Of a stretch of 40,420 bases of DNA, positions 20,971 to 28,194 are shown piece by piece. Both the position numbers and the translations under genes were made by a program. Every line of letters starts with the position of its first letter. The first letter of the stretch is position 1. Below the pieces are notes generated by a model. The model had not been told where the DNA came from, did no database searches, and saw only the letters and a program-made list of their open reading frames with translations. Origin of the DNA: a virus; IMG/VR virus record IMGVR_UViG_3300018080_000309, positions 1 to 40,420 of that record; one strand, 5' to 3'.

Positions 20971-21527
20971 TTCAACACCTCCGCTCTAACCCGTTCGCTT
21001 TCGTTGCCTACTACGTCAACCGCCGATATGTCATACACTCCTGCTTCGACAGGTTTGTAAAACGTGTCGGGAACTTCGACATGAAACACGCCGTCCCTGT
21101 AAACGCGATACCCTGCAAGGTCGGGTTCGGTGCTCCTATCCCATGTAATCGTAAGGCTCTGGCCTGAAATATTTTTACAGAGCGTAAGGGCAGAGTCTAA
21201 AAAACTCACTAATAATGTAGCACTGTACAACTCAGAACGTAACCACTCCGACATTAGCATGAGGCTATCTGAAAGCATTTCCAGGTCGGCAATATGTAAC
21301 AACTGAGCCTCGGCGGTTGTTACAAGTGAGTCAATCGTTATCTCGTTCTGTCCGATAATATCAGACAAAGCCATACACCGGAAAGCCAGTGAATCCCTCT
21401 CGGTTTCAAGTCTGTCAATCTTGACCAGCAGTGTGTCGGTGTTCCCGTCAGGGATGCAGCGGAGAAAGATCACGCCTGCTATGATCAGCAGGGCGAGTAT
21501 GCCTGCTTGTATTGTGCCTCTTTTCAT
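20967..21527 (-). CDS. Membrane-anchored coiled-coil protein with C-terminal fibronectin III-like domain
   Basis: 186 aa. N-terminal membrane anchor ('AGILALLIIAGVIFLRCIPD', residues 8-27; a cysteine follows, but the context is not a clean lipobox). Residues 35-120 form a long coiled coil. Residues 120-185 look like an FN3 domain: 'LTITWDRSTEPDLAGYRVYR' and 'AGVYDISAVDVVGNESERV'. AAGGAGGAGAG precedes the ATG. An early-region, surface-facing rod with an FN3 head is unusual; possible superinfection-exclusion or adhesion factor, or a spanin-like structure in an unexpected place. Confidence 0.72.
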   Translation of the reverse strand: MKRGTIQAGILALLIIAGVIFLRCIPDGNTDTLLVKIDRLETERDSLAFRCMALSDIIGQNEITIDSLVTTAEAQLLHIADLEMLSDSLMLMSEWLRSELYSATLLVSFLDSALTLCKNISGQSLTITWDRSTEPDLAGYRVYRDGVFHVEVPDTFYKPVEAGVYDISAVDVVGNESERVRAEVLK

Positions 21528-21575
21528 CTCTCCTCCTTTACGCTTTCTGCGTTACGCTGTTTGGGTAACCTCTTA

Positions 21576-21692
21576 TCATCTTCTCTTTTTCACGGGGCAC
21601 GGCCTTCCGCTTGCTTGTCTGCGGCCGACTTTGCGAGGGCTGTTTTTATGCGGACCCGTACCGTCACGCTTACCTCTGGCTGTTTTTCCCAT
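21576..21692 (-). CDS. Very basic small protein with GKRDGTGPHK motif, 38 aa
   Basis: ATG 21692 with AAAGGA upstream. Translation MGKTARGKRDGTGPHK, ending in SGRPCPVKKRR. Small proteins with the 'RDGTGP...' pattern recur in environmental phages and bacteria, without known function; this one is Arg/Lys-rich and may bind nucleic acid. Stretch 21528-21575 holds only a leader. Confidence 0.6.
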   Translation of the reverse strand: MGKTARGKRDGTGPHKNSPRKVGRRQASGRPCPVKKRR

Positions 21693-21694
21693 TG

Positions 21695-21907
21695 TTAATT
21701 CCTTTCTGTTCTTTGGTTAATTTCCTCAACGATTTCAATGTCACCCCTTATAGAATATCCACACGCTTGAAGGAACTGCTTGAAGTGATTAAGAGTCTCT
21801 TTTAAGGTATCGTTTGAATGTCTGTACGTGACCTTGTAGTCTTTATCTTCCCGAATAATAAATGGCTCGCCATCTTGCCACATTCTATACTCAAGTATAG
21901 TTTTCAT
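21695..21907 (-). CDS. Hypothetical protein, 70 aa
   Basis: ATG 21907 with AAGGAG upstream. Mixed alpha/beta; 'LEYRMWQDGEPFIIREDKDY' then 'HFKQFLQACGYSIRGDIEIV'. This pattern occurs in small phage proteins that follow the 'DGTGP' basic proteins; function unknown. Confidence 0.6.
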   Translation of the reverse strand: MKTILEYRMWQDGEPFIIREDKDYKVTYRHSNDTLKETLNHFKQFLQACGYSIRGDIEIVEEINQRTERN

Positions 21908-21910
21908 CAC

Positions 21911-22057
21911 TCACTCCTTTGAAAGTTCACGCTCTTGTTGATCTTGGTAAGACTGAATATGCCCAACAAAAAACTCAAGCAGTTGTGGGTTATCTTTGAA
22001 TATTTTATCATACCGCCAATAGAATAGACGGTATATAAGCCTGTCAAATAGATTCAT
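21911..22057 (-). CDS. Hypothetical protein, 48 aa
   Basis: ATG 22057 lies within the end of the upstream gene, with GAGGGAATGAAAG before it. Aromatic and basic N-terminus ('FDRLIYRLFYWRYDKIF'), then an acidic/Gln-rich helix ('HIQSYQDQQERELSKE'). The TGA sits in the ribosome site of the next gene. No family recognised. Confidence 0.6.
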   Translation of the reverse strand: MNLFDRLIYRLFYWRYDKIFKDNPQLLEFFVGHIQSYQDQQERELSKE

Positions 22058-22397
22058 CTTTCATTCCCTCTATCTGCTTTTTGAGTGAGGCAAGGTCAAG
22101 ACCGGAAAGTGCCGTTGTAAATGCAGCTTGTTCGCGTATCATCCAATGACCCTTTTTAGTAATGCTGAAATAATGCTTTTCCGGCAAAGTCTCCACTATT
22201 TCCTCAACGGATAGGACGCTCTCTTTCCATTTCTTGTGAGCCATACACGGTTTAAGTATTGTCTCACCGTCCTCATGAAATTTACAAGCGCACGGGTCGT
22301 ATGGGACGCTCTGTTGTCCGGCCTCAAAGCCTCTGTCGTAGCCCTTCCAATACATATCTTTCATACCGCCTTCAAGAATATCTCTCGGCTTTTCCAT
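22044..22397 (-). CDS. Hypothetical protein, 117 aa
   Basis: ATG 22397. The N-terminus is 'GGMKDMYWKGYDRGFEAGQQ', followed by a Cys/His cluster ('DPCACKFHEDGE', 'LKPCMAHKKW') that may bind metal, and a helical C-terminus. No known family; position in the nucleotide/DNA metabolism block. Confidence 0.6.
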   Translation of the reverse strand: MEKPRDILEGGMKDMYWKGYDRGFEAGQQSVPYDPCACKFHEDGETILKPCMAHKKWKESVLSVEEIVETLPEKHYFSITKKGHWMIREQAAFTTALSGLDLASLKKQIEGMKDESI

Positions 22398-22400
22398 AAC

Positions 22401-22598
22401 TCAACCCTCCTTTAGCCAAAGTTCAGCCCGCTTTTCCGCATCCGGTCTGCCTGCCTGATCAGCGTATAGCAGGCTGTTGATTATCATTCGGGCTTCTGCT
22501 TCTCGGTTCCAAGCGGAAGTAAAGCCTGGCAACTGAGCAAATAACAAACAGCCCATGCCCGCGAAAAATGCCAATAGTAACCATGCCCAGTGTATCAT
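22401..22598 (-). CDS. Small membrane protein, 65 aa
   Basis: ATG 22598 with GGAGGAC upstream. Residues 3-24 are a clear membrane helix ('HWAWLLLAFFAGMGCLLFAQ'), followed by a charged helix ('EAEARMIINSLLYADQAG'). One of several small membrane proteins in the early region. Function unknown. Confidence 0.65.
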   Translation of the reverse strand: MIHWAWLLLAFFAGMGCLLFAQLPGFTSAWNREAEARMIINSLLYADQAGRPDAEKRAELWLKEG

Positions 22599-22609
22599 GT
22601 TAGTCCTCC

Positions 22610-23386
22610 TTAGTCAAATATTCTAACTTGTGATTTGTCCTCTTTTTTGACTCGGCTTACCAACCACCAATCAAACATAGCCTTACCACTCTCCCACCGG
22701 TCAACCGATTTTAACCCCTTTGCTTTTCTATCTTCCCATAATAATTGGAACGCTCTCTCAAAACATTTAGCGAACTTCGGGTATCGTATAGCGTGTAATT
22801 GCTTCTCTTTATTTGTCGCATTTGGGCAAAATAAACAGCCAATCCGTTGCCAATTTTCATCGTAGAGCCTACAATAAGGCAAGTTCTGTTTTCTAATAAA
22901 TTCCCATACATCAGTGTCAGCCCAATCTATAATTGGGTGTAAAAACTTTCTCGTCACATCATTATAACACGCCTCTAACATTTTGCGGTTCGCTCGTTTC
23001 GCTGACTCAGCCCAACGTACACCCGTCACTACCAACCGTCCCGACCCTCCACCCTCTTTGTATTCTTTACAGCACCAGCGCCTCTGCCTTTGGGGGAAAC
23101 CCCGCTTGACCATCATTTTCAAAAACGGCATTTTTGGCTTATCCCAAATCACATCTTTATGGTGTTCACGCATAAAGTAGATAAGCTCTGGCGGGTCTAT
23201 CGTGGTTACTGAATAGTGGGCATCATACTTTACCCCTGCCATGTCTGCTAACTTCTTAATCACTATCGAGTCCTTACCACCGGAGAACGCAAGGTAGTAA
23301 CCTTCAGGCGGTTCAAACATCTGCAACCGTTTGATAGCAATAGCAACCTTGTCAACCTCGCCGAATAATGTATTTTCAACTAACAT
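22610..23386 (-). CDS. PAPS reductase / ATP pyrophosphatase family protein
   Basis: 258 aa from ATG 23386 with AGAGGTGG upstream. The PP-loop 'AFSGGKDS' (33-40) activates a substrate by adenylation. Other family marks: 'RQRRWCCKEYK' with Cys105-Cys106, 'HPIIDWADTDVWEFIRKQNL' and 'IGCLFCPNA' with Cys184/Cys187, probably a metal or Fe-S site. Phage members are frequent; proposed roles include sulfur modification of nucleic acids or cysteine/sulfate metabolism. No dnd-type partners are seen here. Confidence 0.85.
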   Translation of the reverse strand: MLVENTLFGEVDKVAIAIKRLQMFEPPEGYYLAFSGGKDSIVIKKLADMAGVKYDAHYSVTTIDPPELIYFMREHHKDVIWDKPKMPFLKMMVKRGFPQRQRRWCCKEYKEGGGSGRLVVTGVRWAESAKRANRKMLEACYNDVTRKFLHPIIDWADTDVWEFIRKQNLPYCRLYDENWQRIGCLFCPNATNKEKQLHAIRYPKFAKCFERAFQLLWEDRKAKGLKSVDRWESGKAMFDWWLVSRVKKEDKSQVRIFD

Positions 23387-23387
23387 T

Positions 23388-23507
23388 CTAAAACCACCTC
23401 TTATCACCACATTTTGTACAAACATATTCTATCAATAATTCCATATACACATCAACCCCTACCCGTGTCTGTCTACCAGTTGCCTCCCACTTATGTTTGC
23501 ATTTCAT
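23388..23507 (-). CDS. Small CxC/CxxC zinc protein, 39 aa
   Basis: ATG 23507 with GGAGGGTTAAC upstream; the TAG ends one base before the next ATG. 'MKCKHKWEATGRQ' and 'YVCTKCGDKRWF' form a C-x-C-x-H/C-x2-C type metal site. Too short for most gene finders. Likely a zinc-ribbon peptide. Confidence 0.68.
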   Translation of the reverse strand: MKCKHKWEATGRQTRVGVDVYMELLIEYVCTKCGDKRWF

Positions 23508-23508
23508 G

Positions 23509-23859
23509 TTAACCCTCCAATCCTTTTAAACAGTTTCTAAGTGACCCATGCCACGCTTGCCCACCATCCTCTAACCGCCATATATCCGGCTTCTCATCCG
23601 TACCAAACCAACGCAGGACAAGATACTTGCAACCCGCCTCTCGCAGACGCTTTTCCGCTGCCCGCTCGGTATTTGTCAATCCAGCGTTTGCCATTTTCAC
23701 CTCTACGCAATAAGCATTGTTCCCTTTGAGTAAAAGCCCGTCATATCCATTGGTATGTCTGCGCTTATTGTCAACATCGAATATGCGCTCCCAATGGTAT
23801 AAGGGCGGTAGGTGCTTCTGGATAGTGCCGGATTGGGCTGTTAATTGGCGTTCTAAAAT
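23509..23859 (-). CDS. Small PD-(D/E)XK nuclease, probable ATT start codon
   Basis: 116 aa. The catalytic pattern is Asp40 in 'GYDG', then Glu53-x-Lys55 in 'CVEVKM', followed by a helix ('NTERAAEKRLREAG') and a terminal strand 'KYLVLRW': the VRR-NUC/Holliday-resolvase-like PD-(D/E)XK core. The frame opens after a TAA and contains no ATG, GTG or TTG before the catalytic residues. AGGAG lies 7 nt upstream of an ATT at 23859, so initiation there is the most economical reading. An ATG at 23700 or the one two codons before would delete the active site. It overlaps the helicase end by 7 nt. Confidence 0.68.
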   Translation of the reverse strand: MLERQLTAQSGTIQKHLPPLYHWERIFDVDNKRRHTNGYDGLLLKGNNAYCVEVKMANAGLTNTERAAEKRLREAGCKYLVLRWFGTDEKPDIWRLEDGGQAWHGSLRNCLKGLEG

Positions 23860-25067
23860 GGCGACTCTCCTATCTGTTCTTTAAAAGTCATTGACTCCAA
23901 CTTAAACAGTACATTTCTGATCCCTGTCGGACCGTTCCGGTTCTTGCCGACTATCAGCTCCGCTTCCTCTTCCGGCTCGTTACTGCCTTTGTTATAATTC
24001 GGGCGGTATACAAATATCACCTTGTCCGCATCTTGCTCTATCGCTCCTGAATCCCGCAAGTCTGAAAGCCTCGGTCTCCGGTTTTCCCGCTCTGAATCAC
24101 GATTAAGCTGTGACAGGCAAATAACCGGTATCTCCAATTCGCCGGCTAACTTTTTCAGCTCCCTTGATATTTCGGCCAAGACATAGTTACGCTTATCGCC
24201 AGAACCCTGCATGAGTTGAATGTAATCAATGATCAGCACGTCTATCCCTTCTTTGCGGAACCACTTACGGGCATGGGCTTTGATCTGCATGGCCGTATCT
24301 GTAGTGGTATTAATAAACACTTTCGTTTTGCCGATTTCGCCCATTTTCTGGCTGATATTCAGCCACTCGTTATTGTCTAATCTCGCCGTCTCATACTTCC
24401 AGTACGGTACGTCTGCAACCTGAGCAACCATACGTCCGGCAATTTCCCGGCGTGTCATTTCAAGGCTGATAATCCCGACCGCTTTCCCGGCAAGCGCAAA
24501 ACGCCCGGCAAGCTGGGTCGCTAAAGACGTTTTACCATGTGAGGTGCGTCCGGCTATGTAAATAAGCTGACCCTTCTGGATTTCGCCTATCCCTAACCCA
24601 CAATCCAGCCCGATTATCTCACCGGCTTTCCGGCGGTCCACTTCGTCTATAAACTCATGCAAAGCCGTTGCGAATGTCTCATCCTGTTCCGCTCGGTTTT
24701 CCGTAATCGCAGTCAGCGCCTTTTCAGTATACTCGACCGCTTTTTCGAAGTCCTGCATAGCGTATAAAGTCTTACCCAAAGCCTGAATTTTGCGGAGCCT
24801 GCTATGTTTTAAAACCAGCTCGATATATTCAGCCACCGGAACGGCTGAGGGGATATAGTTTGCTATTTCGCCTAACAGTTCAGCGTTACAACCTGCCTCG
24901 CCTAAAGTCACCTTGTCAACGGCGCCATCCGCCTCAGCAATCGTTTGAAATATTTGGCGGTGCTTCGGGCATTCGAAGTCGTTTGGCTGCAGCGCCTCGG
25001 TTGCCTGGGGGATAACCTCGGCATCAAGCAGGCAGCAGGCAAGGACGGCTGTTTCAGGGTTAGTCAC
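23853..25067 (-). CDS. Replicative DNA helicase, DnaB-like
   Basis: 404 aa from GTG 25067 (GAGG six bases upstream; a TTG lies one codon before). An N-terminal DnaB domain (residues 1-110) is followed by the RecA-type core: Walker A 'GRTSHGKT' (173-180), Walker B 'LIIDYIQLMQ' (278-287), 'ICLSQLNRDSERENRRP' and arginine-finger region 'VGKNRNGPTG' (373-382). The order matches hexameric replicative helicases loaded at the fork. The neighbour 25124-25813 is the likely loader/organiser. Confidence 0.92.
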   Translation of the reverse strand: MTNPETAVLACCLLDAEVIPQATEALQPNDFECPKHRQIFQTIAEADGAVDKVTLGEAGCNAELLGEIANYIPSAVPVAEYIELVLKHSRLRKIQALGKTLYAMQDFEKAVEYTEKALTAITENRAEQDETFATALHEFIDEVDRRKAGEIIGLDCGLGIGEIQKGQLIYIAGRTSHGKTSLATQLAGRFALAGKAVGIISLEMTRREIAGRMVAQVADVPYWKYETARLDNNEWLNISQKMGEIGKTKVFINTTTDTAMQIKAHARKWFRKEGIDVLIIDYIQLMQGSGDKRNYVLAEISRELKKLAGELEIPVICLSQLNRDSERENRRPRLSDLRDSGAIEQDADKVIFVYRPNYNKGSNEPEEEAELIVGKNRNGPTGIRNVLFKLESMTFKEQIGESPF

Positions 25068-25131
25068 CAAACACCTCGCTCACCTTTTGCATGGCTTCAC
25101 GCTTGGTGGCTGACCATTTGACGCTACTCAC
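25060..25131 (-). CDS. Possible 23-aa peptide repeating the end of the replisome organiser
   Basis: GTG at 25131 has AGAGGGGG at good distance, inside the end of the upstream gene. Its last 15 codons (TKREAMQKVSEVFGD) mirror the last 15 of that gene (MKREVMTKVEGVFGE). It may be a leftover from replacement of one organiser gene by a relative, or a true coupled peptide. Evidence is weak. Confidence 0.35.
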   Translation of the reverse strand: MSSVKWSATKREAMQKVSEVFGD

Positions 25132-25813
25132 CGAATACCCCCTCTACTTTTGTCATTACCTCACGTTTCATTTTTTCCAAATCCTCCGGCTTCATGTTTT
25201 TTTGGACTGCACCAAACACCCACCTTCGCAACGTCAGATTATCGGACTTAGTTTTATACCCCTTCTCGATTTTGTAATTACTCAAATAATCAATAGCAAG
25301 GAGTGTCACCGTTTCGGTATGGTCTTTCTTTAATCGCTCAAGTTCCCGATCAGTCAGTAAAACATTTTTATTAACACCGTATTTATGTTTCTTTTCTTTT
25401 TCTTTTTCCTTGTCCTTGTCCTTACCTTTATCCTGTTCTTTATCCTTATCCTTTTCTTTGAGGGTATATATACCCTTTGCATACTCTTTAAAAAGACCAT
25501 GATTCTTTAAAAGAGAGATAACTTGTAAATGAGGTTTACAAGATTCTGAAAGACTACCATACTGATATTTAATAAAGTCTACTATCCACCATTTATTGCC
25601 ATTCACTCTCTTGATTTGTTTGTTTAGATGTTGTTCCGCTTCGTCTATCGTGATTTGCGCACCTATCATAAAACTGGCAGCATCAATGTCTAATTCGATA
25701 ACTCCGGCATTATCGCACTTGTCAAGTATGTAATACCATAGGCATTTCATTTTCGGTGGCAAGGTGCGGAACCAGGGCTTGTCCCATTTTTTAGCGTCTG
25801 TAAATCTTTTCAA
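25124..25813 (-). CDS. Replisome organiser / replication initiation protein
   Basis: 229 aa from TTG 25813 with AAGGAG upstream. Residues 1-100 resemble the winged-helix N-domain of phage replisome organisers ('KKWDKPWFRTLPPKMKCLWY', 'IELDIDAASFMIGAQI'). A Lys/Glu/Asp repeat linker spans about 120-145. The C-terminal domain ('DNLTLRRWVFGAVQKNMK') resembles helicase-loader tails. Sits directly upstream of the DnaB-like helicase. The DNA linker is low-complexity and prone to slippage. The origin may lie in or near this gene, but no iterons were seen by eye. Confidence 0.8.
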   Translation of the reverse strand: MKRFTDAKKWDKPWFRTLPPKMKCLWYYILDKCDNAGVIELDIDAASFMIGAQITIDEAEQHLNKQIKRVNGNKWWIVDFIKYQYGSLSESCKPHLQVISLLKNHGLFKEYAKGIYTLKEKDKDKEQDKGKDKDKEKEKEKKHKYGVNKNVLLTDRELERLKKDHTETVTLLAIDYLSNYKIEKGYKTKSDNLTLRRWVFGAVQKNMKPEDLEKMKREVMTKVEGVFGE

Positions 25814-25815
25814 TC

Positions 25816-26277
25816 CTATTTCTCCTTATGCCTAAAAAAGTTAGCCAACCTCGGATCAGCCGCCTCGATCAACCTTGCTAAATGCGGACGCAGGTTGTTG
25901 TTTAAAGATACGTCTTTTCCGTCTCTAATGCAAGCGCAAATATATTCACCTGTCAATGCGTCTATCTTATAATAGCGATAGCCCTGTTCGTACTTGGCAA
26001 GAGCAAGGGCGATTAAGTCTGGCAGATATTTACAAGTCTCGGCTTCCGCTTTCCAGAAGTCTCGACGCTCTTGCCGCCTGGCTGCCCGCTTTTCATCCTT
26101 GCGATAACGGTATTCGGCAACTCTGCAAGCGTCTGAACAGTAAGTAGCCGTATTACGCCTGGCATGAAAATAGTTTTTGCAGTCACGGTTTCCGCACTGT
26201 ATTATGGAATTAAGCGTACTGTTACGGGTAGACTGTACGTTCTCTTTAGTAGGCATATCGAGTACCGCCTGTGTCAT
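25816..26277 (-). CDS. Zinc-finger protein, 153 aa
   Basis: ATG 26277 with AAAGGAGGGG upstream and ATGA coupling to the gene before. Near residue 28 is 'IQCGNRDCKNYFHARRNTAT' continuing to 'YCSDACRVAEYR', a zinc finger of the kind found in small phage and bacterial DNA-associated proteins. The rest is helical and basic. Possibly a transcription or replication factor. Confidence 0.7.
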   Translation of the reverse strand: MTQAVLDMPTKENVQSTRNSTLNSIIQCGNRDCKNYFHARRNTATYCSDACRVAEYRYRKDEKRAARRQERRDFWKAEAETCKYLPDLIALALAKYEQGYRYYKIDALTGEYICACIRDGKDVSLNNNLRPHLARLIEAADPRLANFFRHKEK

Positions 26278-26420
26278 TTTCCCCTCCTTTTCGCCGGACA
26301 TTTCAGCATTAGCTTGGTGATATTTGTCCCCTTGCAACGCCTGCTGCAACAGTAGACTACGCCCTCTCGTTCAACGGCGTGCTGGCAAGGCTGGTTATCG
26401 TTTAGTCGGCAGGGATGCAT
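26274..26420 (-). CDS. Cys-rich small protein, 48 aa
   Basis: ATG 26420 (AAGGG upstream), TGA overlapping the next ATG as ATGA. Cysteines at 4, 12, 24, 25, 29 and 41, for example 'VVYCCSRRCKGTN', suggest a metal-binding knuckle. The start 'MHPCRLNDNQPCQHAVER' has the look of a phage zinc finger. Well supported by coupling. Confidence 0.62.
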   Translation of the reverse strand: MHPCRLNDNQPCQHAVEREGVVYCCSRRCKGTNITKLMLKCPAKRRGK

Positions 26421-26577
26421 GGTAGCCCTTTGTGATTAAGTATATTCTAAACATACGTAAAGCATACTTTATATGTATAAGGCATCTTGGCCATATAAAT
26501 GTTATCTTAACCCACCATGCCCATAGCCTGACGGTGAGCAGGGTGTGTAGCGGTGTGTTGTAGGCGGTTATTTTCAA
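26395..26577 (-). CDS. Possible small hydrophobic/basic protein, 60 aa
   Basis: TTG 26577 overlaps the preceding stop as TTGA, the same arrangement as at the tape-measure start, with GTAAGG about 8 nt before. 'YNTPLHTLLTVRLWAWWVKI' and 'WPRCLIHIKYALRMFRIYLI' suggest a membrane-seeking amphipathic protein. If it is not coding, 26421-26573 is an AT-rich gap with no other feature. Evidence is modest. Confidence 0.42.
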   Translation of the reverse strand: MKITAYNTPLHTLLTVRLWAWWVKITFIWPRCLIHIKYALRMFRIYLITKGYHASLPTKR

Positions 26578-26744
26578 CGTGGCAACCTTACAAAAGCAGG
26601 GCTGTCGTCATCTTTTCTATATACCTCAACAAGTTCCCGTTGCACAAGTAATTCTAATTCAACATCATCTACGAACCCGCCAGAATAACGTCCATCCACA
26701 AGCCGTATATCTTCGTGTTTAAGTATATCCATTATATATTCCAT
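26574..26744 (-). CDS. Hypothetical acidic protein, 56 aa
   Basis: ATG 26744 is preceded by GAGGAGG seven bases upstream, one of the best ribosome sites here. The protein begins MEYIMDILKHEDIRLVDGRY and ends SPAFVRLPR; compact alpha/beta, possibly an anti-host or regulatory factor. No family recognised. Confidence 0.68.
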   Translation of the reverse strand: MEYIMDILKHEDIRLVDGRYSGGFVDDVELELLVQRELVEVYRKDDDSPAFVRLPR

Positions 26745-26833
26745 CCGTCAACCTCCTCTGGGGCAACCCGTGTCTCATTTTCCAACCCTATGCCGTTATT
26801 AGTTATTGTGTGCGTACAGGTTGCCCCAGTCAT
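26732..26833 (-). CDS. Possible 33-aa peptide
   Basis: ATG 26833 opens a 33-codon frame that reaches past the next gene's start. Thr/Asn-rich (MTGATCTHTITNNGIGLENE). Its ribosome site is weak. The region also holds an inverted repeat, so it may be a leader rather than a gene. Confidence 0.3.
   Translation of the reverse strand: MTGATCTHTITNNGIGLENETRVAPEEVDGWNI
26760..26827. repeat. Inverted repeat in the leader of the 56-aa gene
   Basis: GGGGCAACC (26760-26768) and GGTTGCCCC (26819-26827) are perfect nine-base arms separated by 50 bases. Transcribed, they could form a long stem whose base lies next to the strong GAGGAGG site at 26751-26757, so it may control that gene's translation. Confidence 0.5.
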
Positions 26834-26835
26834 TG

Positions 26836-27018
26836 TTAGTCATTCCCGTATGGTTTCAAGCAACTATATATCCCGTCACCTTCAAGCATCCGGTTTTGGC
26901 GTTCAAGCGTCGCTATCTCGGACTCAAGCATTTTGACCTTTGCCATAATGCTTTCGATTTCCCCGGCCTTTTCCTGGATGCGTTTTAAATTTTCCTTGAC
27001 TTGTTCTTCAGTGGTCAT
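26836..27018 (-). CDS. Coiled-coil protein, 60 aa
   Basis: ATG 27018 with GAGGGC upstream; the longer upstream frame only overlaps the SSB gene. The sequence is one long heptad helix ('MAKVKMLESEIATLERQNRM'), ending SCLKPYGND. Follows SSB; may be an SSB or recombination accessory protein. Confidence 0.6.
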   Translation of the reverse strand: MTTEEQVKENLKRIQEKAGEIESIMAKVKMLESEIATLERQNRMLEGDGIYSCLKPYGND

Positions 27019-27025
27019 GATGCCC

Positions 27026-27436
27026 TCAAAATGGAAGGTCTGAGTCTTTAGGTGGTGATGCTTTTTCAAAACCAGGCGGCAAGTCATCTTCTGTGTATGT
27101 TTTAGGTTTTGCCTCGCCCTTGCTTGATAACATCTGCATCTTATCGGCGACTACCTTAACACCCCTATGCTTCTGCCCGTCTTTCTCCCATTCATCATAT
27201 TGGAGCTTGCCCTGGACATAGACAAGCGTTCCCTTCTTTAAATACTCACCTGCTATTTCTGCCAGATTGCCCCAGAATGTAACGTTATGCCATTCAGTCC
27301 GTTCTTTGGCTTGTCCGTCCTTTTTCCACTTTTCAGTAGTGGCCACGGACACATTGGCAACCGCCGTACCGCTTGCAATATACTTTACTTCAGCGTCTTT
27401 GCCCGTGCGTCCCACCAGAGTTACTTGGTTTATCAT
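27026..27436 (-). CDS. ssb: Single-stranded DNA-binding protein
   Basis: 136 aa from ATG 27436 with GGGAG upstream. OB-fold sequence 'MINQVTLVGRTGKDAEVKYI', 'TEWHNVTFWGNLAEIAGEYL', 'GTLVYVQGKLQYDEWEKDGQ' is classical bacterial-type SSB. The C-terminus ends with the acidic tip DSDLPF used to recruit partner proteins. ATGA overlap with the ERF gene couples annealing protein and SSB. Confidence 0.95.
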   Translation of the reverse strand: MINQVTLVGRTGKDAEVKYIASGTAVANVSVATTEKWKKDGQAKERTEWHNVTFWGNLAEIAGEYLKKGTLVYVQGKLQYDEWEKDGQKHRGVKVVADKMQMLSSKGEAKPKTYTEDDLPPGFEKASPPKDSDLPF

Positions 27437-28158
27437 TTTGCACTCCCTTCGAATTCTATAACTTCCTTGCCCCAGACTTTCCAAAGGTGCGTGATCGCAT
27501 CATTAGTCATTTTGCCGAACTTAGCCACAACGGGCAGTCCCTCATCCTTACAGGTCTGCTTAATTTCAGCTTGAACACCCTCAACTTTCCCGTTGTATTT
27601 AGCACAGAGAAAGTCATACATACGGGAAGCTAACGCCCTTGATGCTTCCGAAAGCTGATCGCCGCTTTTAGTTCTTCCCATAGCTTTTTCGCCGTCATCG
27701 TCATCACCCTCTGGCGCAACCCCGACCATAGAGGCAAGTCCGTATCGTCTGGCATACGTAATAGCAGATCCTAAACTCTGGGGGTCTTTTGATAATTCAA
27801 AGCTTTGCCCTTTCATTTTTCCAGGCGTGACTCTTAAAGTACCCTTGACCCACTGTCCGCTTGAATGAATAATAAACGTCACCAGTTCCACTTCGCCGTT
27901 GATGGCCGTTGTAGTGGGCTGCAGAACAGCAAGCCCATTCTTTGAAAGCGGTCCGCGGCAAGCATCCCACACCGAAGTCAAGTCGGCATAGCTGCTTTTG
28001 TAAAAAGGGTTCTTTGAGTCTTTTACAGCCGTGCGTATTTCACTTTGAGCCTTTGCCATAGCTTCCGCAAGTTTTCCAATGTCACCCGAAAACGAGAACC
28101 CCGTGGGTTCTATATCGAGAGCTTTTTCGATACCAATGACGTCTGTTCCTGTTTCCAT
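27433..28158 (-). CDS. ERF-family single-strand annealing protein
   Basis: 241 aa. The ERF signature 'NPFYKSSYADLTSVWDACRG', 'NGLAVLQPTT' and 'SAITYARRYGLASMVGVAPE' is clear; the family (P22 Erf) forms rings that anneal complementary strands in recombination and genome circularisation. The C-terminal 70 residues form a separate helical domain. ATG 28158 has GAGAGGGAC upstream. Confidence 0.93.
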   Translation of the reverse strand: METGTDVIGIEKALDIEPTGFSFSGDIGKLAEAMAKAQSEIRTAVKDSKNPFYKSSYADLTSVWDACRGPLSKNGLAVLQPTTTAINGEVELVTFIIHSSGQWVKGTLRVTPGKMKGQSFELSKDPQSLGSAITYARRYGLASMVGVAPEGDDDDGEKAMGRTKSGDQLSEASRALASRMYDFLCAKYNGKVEGVQAEIKQTCKDEGLPVVAKFGKMTNDAITHLWKVWGKEVIEFEGSAK

Positions 28159-28194
28159 TATGTCCCTCTCTTTCTATCCTTCCCCTTTAGAAGT

